Assembly: GCF_900091625.1 (NCBI RefSeq)
Contig: NZ_FMIC01000002.1
Location: 7,068,001 to 7,132,000 of the forward strand
DNA: 64,000 nt
Direction: 5' to 3'
Source of the DNA: Micromonospora peucetia
GTDB lineage: Bacteria; Actinomycetota; Actinomycetes; Mycobacteriales; Micromonosporaceae
The translations under genes were made by a program, and so were the position numbers. Within the stretch, counting starts at the first letter, position 1. Each line of letters begins with the position of its first letter. This document shows positions 55,236 to 63,829 of this stretch, one piece after another. The notes under the pieces were generated by a model that did not search any database, was not told the DNA's origin, and saw only the letters and a program-made list of their open reading frames with translations.

Positions 55236-56848
55236 GTGCCGACCCCGAGTGCCGGCAGCGGATCACCCGGCACGGGCTCGTCGAGGTGGTCGGCTACGGC
55301 CGGGCGGCCGGGCAGCAGCCGGCGGTACACCCCGTCGAGCACCTGGGCCTGCGCCTCCCAGGTCCAGCTCCGCAACAGGCCGGCGCGGTCGTACGCGGCC
55401 CGGTAGCGCTGCGGATCGGCCAGCACGGCGCGCACAGCACGGATGTAGTCGGCGACGTCCTCGGCGCGGAACACCTCACCCTGACCGGTCGAACGCACCG
55501 TGCCGGCCATCGTCTTGACGTCGCTGACGATCAGCGGCAGCCGGCCGTGCGAGTACTCGAAGAACTTGGTGATCAACGCGATCTCGTGGTTGGGCCAGTG
55601 GTGGATCGGGATGACCCCGGCGTCCGCGCCGGACAGGAACGGCACCACCTGCCAGTGCGCCACGTACGGCAGGGCGTGCACCCGGTCGCCGACCCCGAGC
55701 TTCCTGGCCCGGGCGAGCACCCCGGAGACGTACGGGCCGGCCGGCTTGTTGACCACCAGCGCCACGTGCACACCGGGCAGTTTCGGCAGCGCCTCGACCA
55801 TGACGTCCAGGCCACGCTGCCGAGCGGCGGCGCCGCTGTAGACCAGCAGCGGCACCTCCGGGCCGATCCCGCAGAGCTTGCGCAGGTCGGGGGCGGGCGC
55901 GTCGGGGTCGAGCTCGTCGTGCTCCACGGCGGGGGCGTTGAGCACCACGTCCGGCACGACGGCCAACCGGTGCTCACGCTGCAGAAGCTCGGCCAGGCCG
56001 TCGGAGACGGTCATCACCGCGTCGGCGTACGGGGCGTACTCCCGCTCGTGCGCGGTGTGCGCCGGCAGCCAGCGGGCGTTGTCCTGCCACGGCTTCAGGC
56101 CGGGGAGGAACTCGTGCGCGTCCCAGACCAGTTTGATGTCCCGCCCCGCGGCGGCGGCCCGGATCTTCGCGCGGGCGCCGACGCCCAGCATCCGGAAGTC
56201 GTTGGCGTGGATCAGGTCCGGCGCCAGTTCGTCGACGACCGGCCCGTAGGCCAGCTCGTAGTCCCACAGGCCCGGTTCCAGCCGCCGCCAGGCGCCGTCG
56301 CCCTTCACCGCCTGCCAGAACATGGTGTAGGCGCGGTCCCACGGGTTGCGGAACTTCCGCCGGGTCCGCGCCCTGGTCAACATCCAGTACCGCAGCGAGA
56401 CCCACTTGCCGGCCGCCTTGGCGGCTGCCTGCTGCACGGTCAGCACCCGCCGGCGCAGCGCGAGCCCGGGCGTGCCCGGGTCGGCGACGGCGATCTCCGC
56501 GGCGCGTACGGCCAGGTCGGCACGCCACGCCTTGACGGCCTGGGCCCGGTGCGCGGCGATGCCACTCGGCGGGTAGGCCAGCGGCCAGCGCAGCCAGGCC
56601 CGGCGGAACTCGTGCCGGCGACGGGCGAGCGGTGCCGGCATGGCCAGCAGTCGGACTGTGGCGTCGCCCAGCTTCCAGGTCCGCTCCTCGGTCACCGGGG
56701 AACGGCCGAGCAGGGTGACCTCCCAGCCCGCCTCGGCGGCCGAGCGGGCCGCCTTCTGCACCCGGGAGTCGCCGTTAACGCCGTTGTCCACCAGCATGAC
56801 CACCCGTCCACGTGCGGGTGGCTGCGCGGCAGCGCCGTCGAATTCCAT
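55232..56848 (-). CDS. GT4 glycosyltransferase, paralogue A
   Basis: This protein of 538 residues begins RVVMLVDNGVNGDSRVQKAA (about 15-34). The middle part contains NDFRMLG, WDAHEFLPG and AHEREYAPYADAVMTVS, and the donor domain LLVYSGAAARQRGL and WPNHEIALITKFFEYSHGRLP. The protein at 60906 has the same order with long identical blocks, so the two are paralogues within one locus. The start follows a 224-bp gap that holds a TAGACT hexamer (minus strand) shared with paralogue B. The stop overlaps the GT2 start. Confidence 0.85.
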   Translation of the reverse strand: MEFDGAAAQPPARGRVVMLVDNGVNGDSRVQKAARSAAEAGWEVTLLGRSPVTEERTWKLGDATVRLLAMPAPLARRRHEFRRAWLRWPLAYPPSGIAAHRAQAVKAWRADLAVRAAEIAVADPGTPGLALRRRVLTVQQAAAKAAGKWVSLRYWMLTRARTRRKFRNPWDRAYTMFWQAVKGDGAWRRLEPGLWDYELAYGPVVDELAPDLIHANDFRMLGVGARAKIRAAAAGRDIKLVWDAHEFLPGLKPWQDNARWLPAHTAHEREYAPYADAVMTVSDGLAELLQREHRLAVVPDVVLNAPAVEHDELDPDAPAPDLRKLCGIGPEVPLLVYSGAAARQRGLDVMVEALPKLPGVHVALVVNKPAGPYVSGVLARARKLGVGDRVHALPYVAHWQVVPFLSGADAGVIPIHHWPNHEIALITKFFEYSHGRLPLIVSDVKTMAGTVRSTGQGEVFRAEDVADYIRAVRAVLADPQRYRAAYDRAGLLRSWTWEAQAQVLDGVYRRLLPGRPAVADHLDEPVPGDPLPALGVGT

Positions 56849-56956
56849 TTCTGTCCGTTTCTGCCTCTCTGCGGACCTCTGATTCGCCTCCCGGAGGGAG
56901 GATCGCGCGCCGCGCGGCGGCCGGCCCGACGCGCCGGCACCCGCTCGCGAGCCTCC

Positions 56957-56967
56957 GCGAGTCTACG
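56957..56967 (-). promoter_or_regulatory. Promoter-like box shared by the two paralogous GT genes
   Basis: GCGAGTCTACG (plus-strand reading) is identical to 62540-62550. On the minus strand both read as a TAGACT -10-like hexamer upstream of a paralogous GT gene. Here the leader would be about 105 nt, and the box lies inside an inverted repeat, CGCTCGCG (56942-56949) with CGCGAGCG (56966-56973). Confidence 0.4.
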
Positions 56968-57072
56968 CGAGCGCACCGCGCGGACACCGACACCTCACCT
57001 CGGCACCGGCGGCACCCGTCCCGGCCCCGGTGGGCGGCACCGCCGTCACCGGCGCCGGGACGTGCCCACCGC

Positions 57073-59337
57073 TCAACGCGGAGCCGGCTCCGGCGGGACG
57101 AGCGAGGTGGTGACGGTCAGTTCCGGCCGCTTGCGGCCCAGTTGCCAGCCGATGGCCACCCCGTAGACCCCGGCCACCACGACCCGCTCGGTCCGGGCCA
57201 GATCGATCTTCGGCAGCACCTCGCGCTGCACGATCCGCCAGAGCACCCGCGGCCGGACCACCCGGTAGCCGGGATAGAAGACGGAGGTGTGGAACTTGCG
57301 GGCGAGCGAACCGTGGGTGCTCCCGATCCGGGAGACGAGCGCCTCGGGCCAGATGGCGTGCTGCTTGCGGGCCCGGTCCCGGGCCACCGAGAGGGCCTTT
57401 CCGGGCGCCCGGTAGACGACCAACTGCTCGACCCGGAGCAACGGTCGCCGCCGTTCCGCGACGTCCAACGGCAGCAGGCGCACCCGCTCGTCCACCTCCG
57501 ACCGCTGCCACTGCCGCGGATCGTTGGTGATGATGTCCACGGCGTAGCCACGGTCGAGGAGCCGATCGACGTACTCGCGGACGAGCTTGAACTGCGGCGG
57601 GCTGATCGCCACCAGCACCACCCGCGGGGCCTCGGCCGTCCGGGGCGGGGCAGGGGCGTCGGCGGTGACCATGTCGGCCGGGACGACGGCGGTCACCGTG
57701 TCAGCGGGGACGGCGGCGGCCACCGTGTCAGCCGGGACGGCGGCCGTCGCCGGCACGTCGTCGGCTGCGGCCGGCTCGGGTGCCGCGTACACCTCACGGA
57801 GTCGGGCGGCGACCGCCTCACGTCCGTACCGCTCGATCAGGGCGGCCCGGGCGCCCGGCAGGTCCAGCTCGTCCACGCGCTTGCGCAGCTCCCGGAAGCC
57901 CTCCACGAGCACCGCCGGGTCTTCGCTGACGTCGACCAGGAGGCCCGCCCGCCCGTTCAGCCCGCCCAGCGTCTCCTGCGGGCCCTGGCTGCGGGCCACC
58001 AGGACCGGGGTGCCGCAGGCCACCGCCTCCACCACGGTCATCCCGAAGGTCTCGACCGGGCTGGCGTGCACGAGCAGGTCGTGGGTCCGCATCAGCTCCG
58101 GCACCTTCGCGGGCGCGACCGCCGGGCGGAGATCGACCCGGTCGCCGTACGGGCTTCCCGCGATCCGGTCGCGGATCTGGTCCACCAGCGGGCCCGCCCC
58201 GACGAGGGTGAGGGTGGCCTGCGGCTCCTCGGCGGCGACCGCCAGGAACGCGGACAGCAGGGTGTGTACGCCCTTGGCCTCGCTCAGCCGGCCGACGTAC
58301 AGCCAGCGCAGCAGGTCCCGGGGCGGCTCGGTACGCGGCGCGAAGTCGCCGAAGTCGATCGCGTTCGGCACCACCCGCAGCTTGTGGGCGTGGTGCGGGA
58401 AGGCCTCCCGCACCTGTTCGTGCAGGTTCCGGCTGACGCAGAGAAAGACGTCGGCCCGGTGCAACGCCTCCTCGTAGAGCCGACGGGCGGCCGGCTGCGC
58501 GAAGATCTGCGCGAGGAAGCTCGCGTGCTCGGTGACGACCACCCGGGCGTCCGGACGGGCCAGCCGCTGGGCGACGACCCCGCCGTAGATGCCGGTGTGC
58601 GCGTGCACCAGCGGCGCCTCGATCCGGCCGGTGGGCAGGGTCCGCCGCATCGCCTCCACGTGGGCGAGCGCCCAGACGGCGTAGTCGCGCCGGGACGAGA
58701 TGGGCACCGGCACCCTGGTCAGCTCCCCCGCCCCGGTGTCCCGCACCACCGGTCCGACCCGCCGGCCGGCCAGCCGTTCGGCGGCGACGGCGATGGCGAT
58801 GGCGTCCGGCGCGTCGTGACGGTACGGCCAGTCCTCGGTGTGCAGGACGGCGATCCGGGGATGGTCCGCCCGCACCGCCCCGATGGTGGCCTCGACGAAC
58901 GCACCGGCCAGCGCGTTGTTCGCGGACGGGTACCAGGGGGTGACGACTGCCAGGTCCGCCGGGGCGGGCCGCCGCCCGGACGGCGCTGTCGGCTCGTCGA
59001 GCGCGACGACGAGGTCGCCGCGCCGGCCCAGCGCGTCCCAGGCCGCCGGCAGGGCGTACGGGTCGCCCGCGACGAGCAGGTCGGCGTCGCGCAGCGGGCC
59101 GTTCGAGGCGCGCAGCAGGCGACGGGCGGCCCGGGCGGTGGCCCGGGCGTCGGTGGCGTCGACCCGGTGCACCGGCACGCCGGCAGGCAGCTCGGCGTCG
59201 GCCCACTCGGGCAGGTCGGGAACGACGAGCGCGACCTTCGCGCCGCTCGCCGCGAGCTCGGCGAGGTGCCGCTCGGCCGCCCGGACCCGGTGGGGACCCA
59301 GCGCCAGGTAGACGACGTTACGGGGCTTCACAGTCAA
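57073..59337 (-). CDS. Multi-domain GT4 glycosyltransferase with repeat linker
   Basis: This unusually long protein of 754 residues has three parts. Residues 1-115 are a Rossmann-like domain (VVYLALGPHRVRAAERHLAE). Residues 127-520 are a complete GT4 enzyme (VVTPWYPSANNALAGAFVE, VGRLSEAKGVHTLLSAF, and the E-x7-E segment ASPVETFGMTVVEAVACGTP). A linker with three 9-residue VPAD(T/M)V repeats (534-560) leads to a further Rossmann-like domain (571-754; VVLVAISPPQFKLVREYVDRL). TTG 59337 overlaps the upstream stop (TTGA) and follows AGGAG by 5 nt; GTG 59331 is an alternative. The open frame further upstream is a shadow of the neighbouring gene. Confidence 0.8.
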   Translation of the reverse strand: MTVKPRNVVYLALGPHRVRAAERHLAELAASGAKVALVVPDLPEWADAELPAGVPVHRVDATDARATARAARRLLRASNGPLRDADLLVAGDPYALPAAWDALGRRGDLVVALDEPTAPSGRRPAPADLAVVTPWYPSANNALAGAFVEATIGAVRADHPRIAVLHTEDWPYRHDAPDAIAIAVAAERLAGRRVGPVVRDTGAGELTRVPVPISSRRDYAVWALAHVEAMRRTLPTGRIEAPLVHAHTGIYGGVVAQRLARPDARVVVTEHASFLAQIFAQPAARRLYEEALHRADVFLCVSRNLHEQVREAFPHHAHKLRVVPNAIDFGDFAPRTEPPRDLLRWLYVGRLSEAKGVHTLLSAFLAVAAEEPQATLTLVGAGPLVDQIRDRIAGSPYGDRVDLRPAVAPAKVPELMRTHDLLVHASPVETFGMTVVEAVACGTPVLVARSQGPQETLGGLNGRAGLLVDVSEDPAVLVEGFRELRKRVDELDLPGARAALIERYGREAVAARLREVYAAPEPAAADDVPATAAVPADTVAAAVPADTVTAVVPADMVTADAPAPPRTAEAPRVVLVAISPPQFKLVREYVDRLLDRGYAVDIITNDPRQWQRSEVDERVRLLPLDVAERRRPLLRVEQLVVYRAPGKALSVARDRARKQHAIWPEALVSRIGSTHGSLARKFHTSVFYPGYRVVRPRVLWRIVQREVLPKIDLARTERVVVAGVYGVAIGWQLGRKRPELTVTTSLVPPEPAPR
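57658..57738 (-). repeat. 27-bp in-frame tandem repeat in the glycosyltransferase linker
   Basis: Three consecutive 27-bp units encode VPADTVAAA, VPADTVTAV and VPADMVTAD. They keep the frame and lie between two folded domains. Confidence 0.75.
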
Positions 59338-60848
59338 CGGGACTCCTCGACCAGGGCGCGCATCCGGGCCTCCCACGGCTGCAATGTCGCACTCCGGGTG
59401 TACTTCTCGGCGTGGTCCTGGGCGGTCGCGTGCCGGGACGGGTCCTGCTCGCGGGCGGCCTTGGCCGCGGCGATCAACGACTCGGCGACGGCTTCCGCGT
59501 CCAACCGGTCCCCCGCGAACCAGAGCGGGTAGTCCTCCAGCACCTCGGCGGCGGCGATCTCCGGCTCGTGCACGGAGACGACCGGCTTGCCGGACGCCAT
59601 GTACTCGAACACCTTGCCCGACGTCACGTACTTCGCGCCGGGGACGCAGAAGACCAGCACGTCGGTCTCGGCGTAGACATCCGCCACGTCGGCCTTGCCG
59701 AAGGGACCCCGGTAGCGGACACCCGCATCCTCGTGCCGGGCCAGCTGCTCCCGCAGCGACGCTGCGGTCTGGGCGAAGAAGCCCAGGTGGCCGTGGACGT
59801 GGAGCTCCGCGTCCGCCAGCAACGGGTCCTTCCGGGCCCGGCGCCAACCCTCGAACAACACCTCCAACGGCAGGTACGGCGTCACGGTGCCGAGGTAGCC
59901 GAAGCGCAACGGTCGGGCCGGGTCCGACGGCCGGAACGCGGGCCGGCCGACGAACTCCGGCTCCCAGCCGTTCGGCACCACCGTCATCCGGTCGGCCGCG
60001 AACGGGTACCGCTCGACGTGCCACTGCCGCATGCCGTCGTTGACGAAGACGATCTCGGCCGCGTCCCGCAGCACCCGCGCCTCCCACTTCGCGGTGCCCG
60101 TACCCGGCCCGAACCGGACCTCCTCGGTGAACTGGTTGAACGTCCACGCGTCGCGGTAGTCGACCACGTACGGCACCCGCCAGGCCCGACCCAGCATCCA
60201 GGCCGCGGCGAACGACACGAACGGGTTGCCGGTGGCGATGACCAGGTCGAAGCGCCGCCGGGCGTGCAGCTTGAACGCCCGGCGCAGCAGACCGGGGATC
60301 CAGCCGATGTAGTGCTCCGGCAGGAACGAACGTTGCAGACGCCGGTAGAACTGGTCGACCACCACCGGGAGCGCCTTGCGCAACCGGCCGTACCGCCGGA
60401 CGTCGTTCTCCCAGTGGTAGGTGTTCATCGGAGGCCGCTCGACCCGCACCCGGGGGTCGACGGTCGCCTCCAGGGTCGGGTCGCTGCCGCCGTCGAGGTA
60501 GTAGCTGAAGAACTCCCGGGGGGCGGTGATGACGGTGACGTCCCAACCCGCCTCGGCGAAGTGGTTGGCGGTGGCCCGTCCGCGGAAGACCCCGCTGGCC
60601 CGGCTCGGCGGGAAGAAGAACGACAGGTAGAGCACGCGTGGCCGTCTGCCGGCGCGCCGCGCGGCCTGCTCCAGCTCGGCGACCGGGCTGGGGGCACCGG
60701 CCGGCACCGCACCGTTCGGCGCGCCGGTCGCCGATCCGCCGGGCGACGTCCGCCCGGCGGTCGACACACCGTCACCGCCGATGGCACCTGTCGAGTTTGC
60801 GAACTCGATCGATTCGATGGGCTCGGTCGACTCTACGTCTCGTCGCAT
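59334..60848 (-). CDS. GT4 glycosyltransferase
   Basis: The protein has 504 residues with a polar N-terminal extension of about 65 residues rich in Gly, Ser and Ala, then a GT-B fold. RPRVLYLSFFFPPSRASGVFRGRA (about 69) opens the acceptor domain; the donor domain has RFGYLGTVTPYLPLEVLFEG (about 318) and VFEYMASGKPVVSVHEPE (about 426). It probably adds a sugar to a lipid-linked intermediate. The stop overlaps the start of the 754-residue protein, and 57 nt separate its ATG from the stop of paralogue B upstream. Confidence 0.85.
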   Translation of the reverse strand: MRRDVESTEPIESIEFANSTGAIGGDGVSTAGRTSPGGSATGAPNGAVPAGAPSPVAELEQAARRAGRRPRVLYLSFFFPPSRASGVFRGRATANHFAEAGWDVTVITAPREFFSYYLDGGSDPTLEATVDPRVRVERPPMNTYHWENDVRRYGRLRKALPVVVDQFYRRLQRSFLPEHYIGWIPGLLRRAFKLHARRRFDLVIATGNPFVSFAAAWMLGRAWRVPYVVDYRDAWTFNQFTEEVRFGPGTGTAKWEARVLRDAAEIVFVNDGMRQWHVERYPFAADRMTVVPNGWEPEFVGRPAFRPSDPARPLRFGYLGTVTPYLPLEVLFEGWRRARKDPLLADAELHVHGHLGFFAQTAASLREQLARHEDAGVRYRGPFGKADVADVYAETDVLVFCVPGAKYVTSGKVFEYMASGKPVVSVHEPEIAAAEVLEDYPLWFAGDRLDAEAVAESLIAAAKAAREQDPSRHATAQDHAEKYTRSATLQPWEARMRALVEESR

Positions 60849-60905
60849 CGCGCTTTCTTCGGTCGGGGTCGATGGTCACGGCGGAACGCCGGGCCGTCGC
60901 TCGGA

Positions 60906-62528
60906 TCAGCGTGGCGTGGGGCCCGACGGCCCGCTGGCCGCGGCAGCCGGATCACGTGCGAGGTGTTCTGCGACGGTACCGCCGTGGTGGCCGGGCGTGC
61001 CGGGAAGGAGGCGGGAGTAGAGGTCGTCCAGCACCCGCGCCTGCGCCTCCCAGGTCCAGTTCGCCAAGAGTCCCGGCTGGTCGTACGCGGCCCGGTACCG
61101 CTGCGGGTCCGCCAGCACCCGCCGCACCGCGCCGACGAAGTCGGACACGTCCTCCGTCCGGAACACCTCGCCCTGCCCTGTCGAACGGACCGTCACGGCC
61201 ATTGTCTTCACGTCACTGACCACCAGCGGCAGTCGCGCGTGTGAGTATTCGAAGAACTTCGTGATCAGGGCGATCTCGTGGTTCGGCCAGTGGTGGATCG
61301 GGATCACCCCGACGTCCGCCGTGGCCAGGAAGGACACGACCTGCCAGTGCGCCACGTACGGCAGCAGGTGCACCCGGTCGGCGACCCCGAGCTCGGCGGC
61401 CCGGTCCCGCAGCCCCCGCACGTACGGGCTGTCCGGCCGGTTCACCACGAACACGACGTGCGCGTCGTCGAGGTGCGGCAGCGCCTCCACCATCGTGCCA
61501 AGCCCACGCTGTTCCGCGGCGGCGCCGCTGTAGACCAGCAGGGGCACCGTGGGCCCCACCCCGCACCGGGCCCGCAGGTCGGGTGCCGGCTCCGCGCCCG
61601 CCTGCCCGGGCTGCATCTCGGGGGCGTTCAACACCACCGTCGGCAGTTCACGCAGGCCGTGGGTGGTGCGCAGCAGCTCGGCCAGCGACTGCGACACGGT
61701 CATCACCGCGTCCGCGTACGGCGCGTACTCCCGCTCGTGCGCGGCGTGGGCCGGCAGCCAGCGCGCGTTGTGCCGCACCGGCCGCACGCCCGGCAGGAAC
61801 TCGTGGGCGTCCCAGACGACCTTCACCGGCCGGCCGGCCGCGGCGGCCCGGACCTTGGCCCGCGCCGCCACTCCCAGCATCCGGAAGTCGTTGGCGTGGA
61901 CGAGGTCCGGCCTCAACTGGTCGACCACCGGGCCGAACGCCAACTCCCAGTCCCACAGACCGGGCGCCAGGCGCCGCCAGGCGCGGTCACCGAGCAGCCG
62001 CTGCCAGAACGCGGTCTGCGCGCGGTCCCAGGGCCCGTGCAGGGTGCGCGGCGCGCGGGTCTGCTGCGCGACGCGGAAGTCGACCCAGCGCTCCAACAAC
62101 CCGGCCGCGAACTCCTCGGCCCGCAGCCGGGACGAGGATCCGGCCCGCGTCGCCCGCAGGCCCAGATCGGCCCGCCAGGCCCGAACCCACTGCTTGCGGT
62201 GCGCCGCCAGGCCACCCGGCGGGTACGCCAGCGGAGCCCGCAACCAGCGGCGGCGGTACTCGTGCCGGTGTTTGGCGAGGGTGGCCGGCACCGGCAGCAG
62301 CCGCACCTGGGCCTCTCCCAGTTGCCAACTCTCCGGCAGACCGGACGGCGAACGGCCGAGCAGGGTCACGTCCCAGCCGGCCTCGGCCGCCGATCGGGCC
62401 GCCTTCTGCACCCGGGAGTCACCGGTGACGCCGTTGTCCACCAGCATCACGATCCGCCCGCGCCGGACCGGGCTGGCCCCCCTGGACATCATCCGGCTCC
62501 GCGTCCCCTTCGTCGTCTTCTGCCCCAC
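60906..62528 (-). CDS. GT4 glycosyltransferase, paralogue B
   Basis: The protein has 540 residues from GTG 62528, or 528 from the ATG at 62492. It shares its architecture and long identical blocks (for example WPNHEIALITKFFEYSH) with the protein at 55232, but differs in the region about 125-175 and at the C-terminus. That is what one expects of duplicated enzymes with different acceptors or donors. The minus-strand TAGACT hexamer at 62548-62543 is 14 nt before the GTG, so a very short leader is likely. It is the first gene of the leftward locus and is divergent from the 2-epimerase. Confidence 0.84.
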   Translation of the reverse strand: MGQKTTKGTRSRMMSRGASPVRRGRIVMLVDNGVTGDSRVQKAARSAAEAGWDVTLLGRSPSGLPESWQLGEAQVRLLPVPATLAKHRHEYRRRWLRAPLAYPPGGLAAHRKQWVRAWRADLGLRATRAGSSSRLRAEEFAAGLLERWVDFRVAQQTRAPRTLHGPWDRAQTAFWQRLLGDRAWRRLAPGLWDWELAFGPVVDQLRPDLVHANDFRMLGVAARAKVRAAAAGRPVKVVWDAHEFLPGVRPVRHNARWLPAHAAHEREYAPYADAVMTVSQSLAELLRTTHGLRELPTVVLNAPEMQPGQAGAEPAPDLRARCGVGPTVPLLVYSGAAAEQRGLGTMVEALPHLDDAHVVFVVNRPDSPYVRGLRDRAAELGVADRVHLLPYVAHWQVVSFLATADVGVIPIHHWPNHEIALITKFFEYSHARLPLVVSDVKTMAVTVRSTGQGEVFRTEDVSDFVGAVRRVLADPQRYRAAYDQPGLLANWTWEAQARVLDDLYSRLLPGTPGHHGGTVAEHLARDPAAAASGPSGPTPR

Positions 62529-62539
62529 CCGGGGGCCTG

Positions 62540-62550
62540 GCGAGTCTACG
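62540..62550 (-). promoter_or_regulatory. Promoter-like box shared by the two paralogous GT genes
   Basis: GCGAGTCTACG is the second copy of the box at 56957-56967. Minus-strand TAGACT lies 14 nt before the GTG of paralogue B. Confidence 0.4.
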
Positions 62551-62680
62551 GTAGTCAGCCGATCGGACTGTCTACACTCCCCCTGTAAGCTGACGGCAGT
62601 CCCCGCTCAGCGCCGGCCCGCCCCACGTCGGCGGCCCCGATGCCCGGACCCTGCCCACAACGAACCTGGAGTACCGCCAC

Positions 62681-63766
62681 GTGAAGGTCGTCAGCGTCGT
62701 CGGCGCCCGACCCCAGCTGGTCAAGCTGGCCCCGATCGCCGACGCCTTCGCCGGCACAGAGCATCAGCACGTCATCGTGCACACCGGGCAACACTACGAC
62801 GCCGACCTCTCGGACGTCTTCTTCACCGGCCTGGGCATCCCGCAGCCCGACGTACACCTGGGCATCGGGTCCGGCAGCCACGGGGTGCAGACCGGCCACG
62901 CCCTCGCCGCCCTCGACCCGGTGCTGGCGGCGGAGCGGCCGGACTGGGTGCTGGTCTACGGCGACACCAACTCGACCCTGGCCGCGACGCTCTCAGCGGT
63001 GAAGCAGCACCTGCGGGTGGCCCACCTGGAGGCCGGTCTGCGCTCGTTCAACCGCCGGATGCCGGAGGAGCACAACCGGGTGCTCACCGACCACGCCGCC
63101 GACCTGCTGCTCGCGCCGACCGAGGAGGCCATGCGGCACCTGGCGGGCGAGGGCCTCGCCGCGCGGTCGGTGCTGGTCGGCGACGTGATGGTCGACGTCT
63201 GCCTGGCCGTCCGCGATGCCGTGCTGGCGGGCGGGAAGCCGGCGGCGCTGCCCGAGGGGATCGACCCCACCGAGCCCTACCTGGTGGTCACCCTGCACCG
63301 GGCGGAGAACACCGACGACCCCGAACGGCTCGCCGCGCTGGTGGACGCGCTGGCGGGCCTGCCGGTGCCGGTGGCGCTCCTGGCCCATCCCCGGCTGACG
63401 GCCCGCGCCGAGGAGCACGGCGTCAAGCTGGACCGGGGTTCGCTGCGCGTCGGCCGGCCGCTGCCGTACGCCGGCATGGTGGCGGCGGTGCTCGGCGCGG
63501 CGGGTGTGATCACCGACTCGGGCGGCCTCCAGAAGGAGGCATACCTGCTCGGCCGGCCGTGCACGACGCTGCGCCCGCAGACCGAGTGGCCGGAGACCCT
63601 CGACGGCGACTGGAACCGGCTCGTGCCCGACCCGCACGAGCTGGGCGCGGCGCCCTGGGCGGCGGTGGCCACCCGCCCGGCCCCGCCCGCGCCCCGTGGT
63701 GAGCCCTACGGGGACGGCCGCGCCGCCCGCGAAGTGGTACGGGTGCTGACCGAAGCCGGCCGCTGA
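62681..63766 (+). CDS. Non-hydrolysing UDP-GlcNAc 2-epimerase (WecB/WbpI type)
   Basis: The protein has 361 residues with the family motifs VVGARPQLVKLAPI (about 6), HTGQHYDADLSDVFF, VYGDTNSTLAA, HLEAGLRSFNRRMPEEHNR, TLHRAENTDD and TDSGGLQKEA. It interconverts UDP-GlcNAc-type and UDP-ManNAc-type sugars. With the dehydrogenase at 52390 it could give UDP-ManNAcA. With the acetyltransferase at 51777 as well, a UDP-ManNAc(3NAc)A-like product is possible. The GTG follows GGAG by 9 nt. It is divergent from the glycosyltransferase operon. Confidence 0.9.
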   Translation: MKVVSVVGARPQLVKLAPIADAFAGTEHQHVIVHTGQHYDADLSDVFFTGLGIPQPDVHLGIGSGSHGVQTGHALAALDPVLAAERPDWVLVYGDTNSTLAATLSAVKQHLRVAHLEAGLRSFNRRMPEEHNRVLTDHAADLLLAPTEEAMRHLAGEGLAARSVLVGDVMVDVCLAVRDAVLAGGKPAALPEGIDPTEPYLVVTLHRAENTDDPERLAALVDALAGLPVPVALLAHPRLTARAEEHGVKLDRGSLRVGRPLPYAGMVAAVLGAAGVITDSGGLQKEAYLLGRPCTTLRPQTEWPETLDGDWNRLVPDPHELGAAPWAAVATRPAPPAPRGEPYGDGRAAREVVRVLTEAGR

Positions 63767-63829
63767 CCTCCGCACCTCCCCACCCACCCCGAGCACCCCC
63801 ACCAGCCGGAAGAGATCGGCAGCAGCGCG

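Noticed and set aside
59338..60546. Upstream extension of the 754-residue glycosyltransferase frame
   Set aside because: It overlaps the complete gene at 59334-60848 in another frame, and its residues are low-complexity Arg/Gly.
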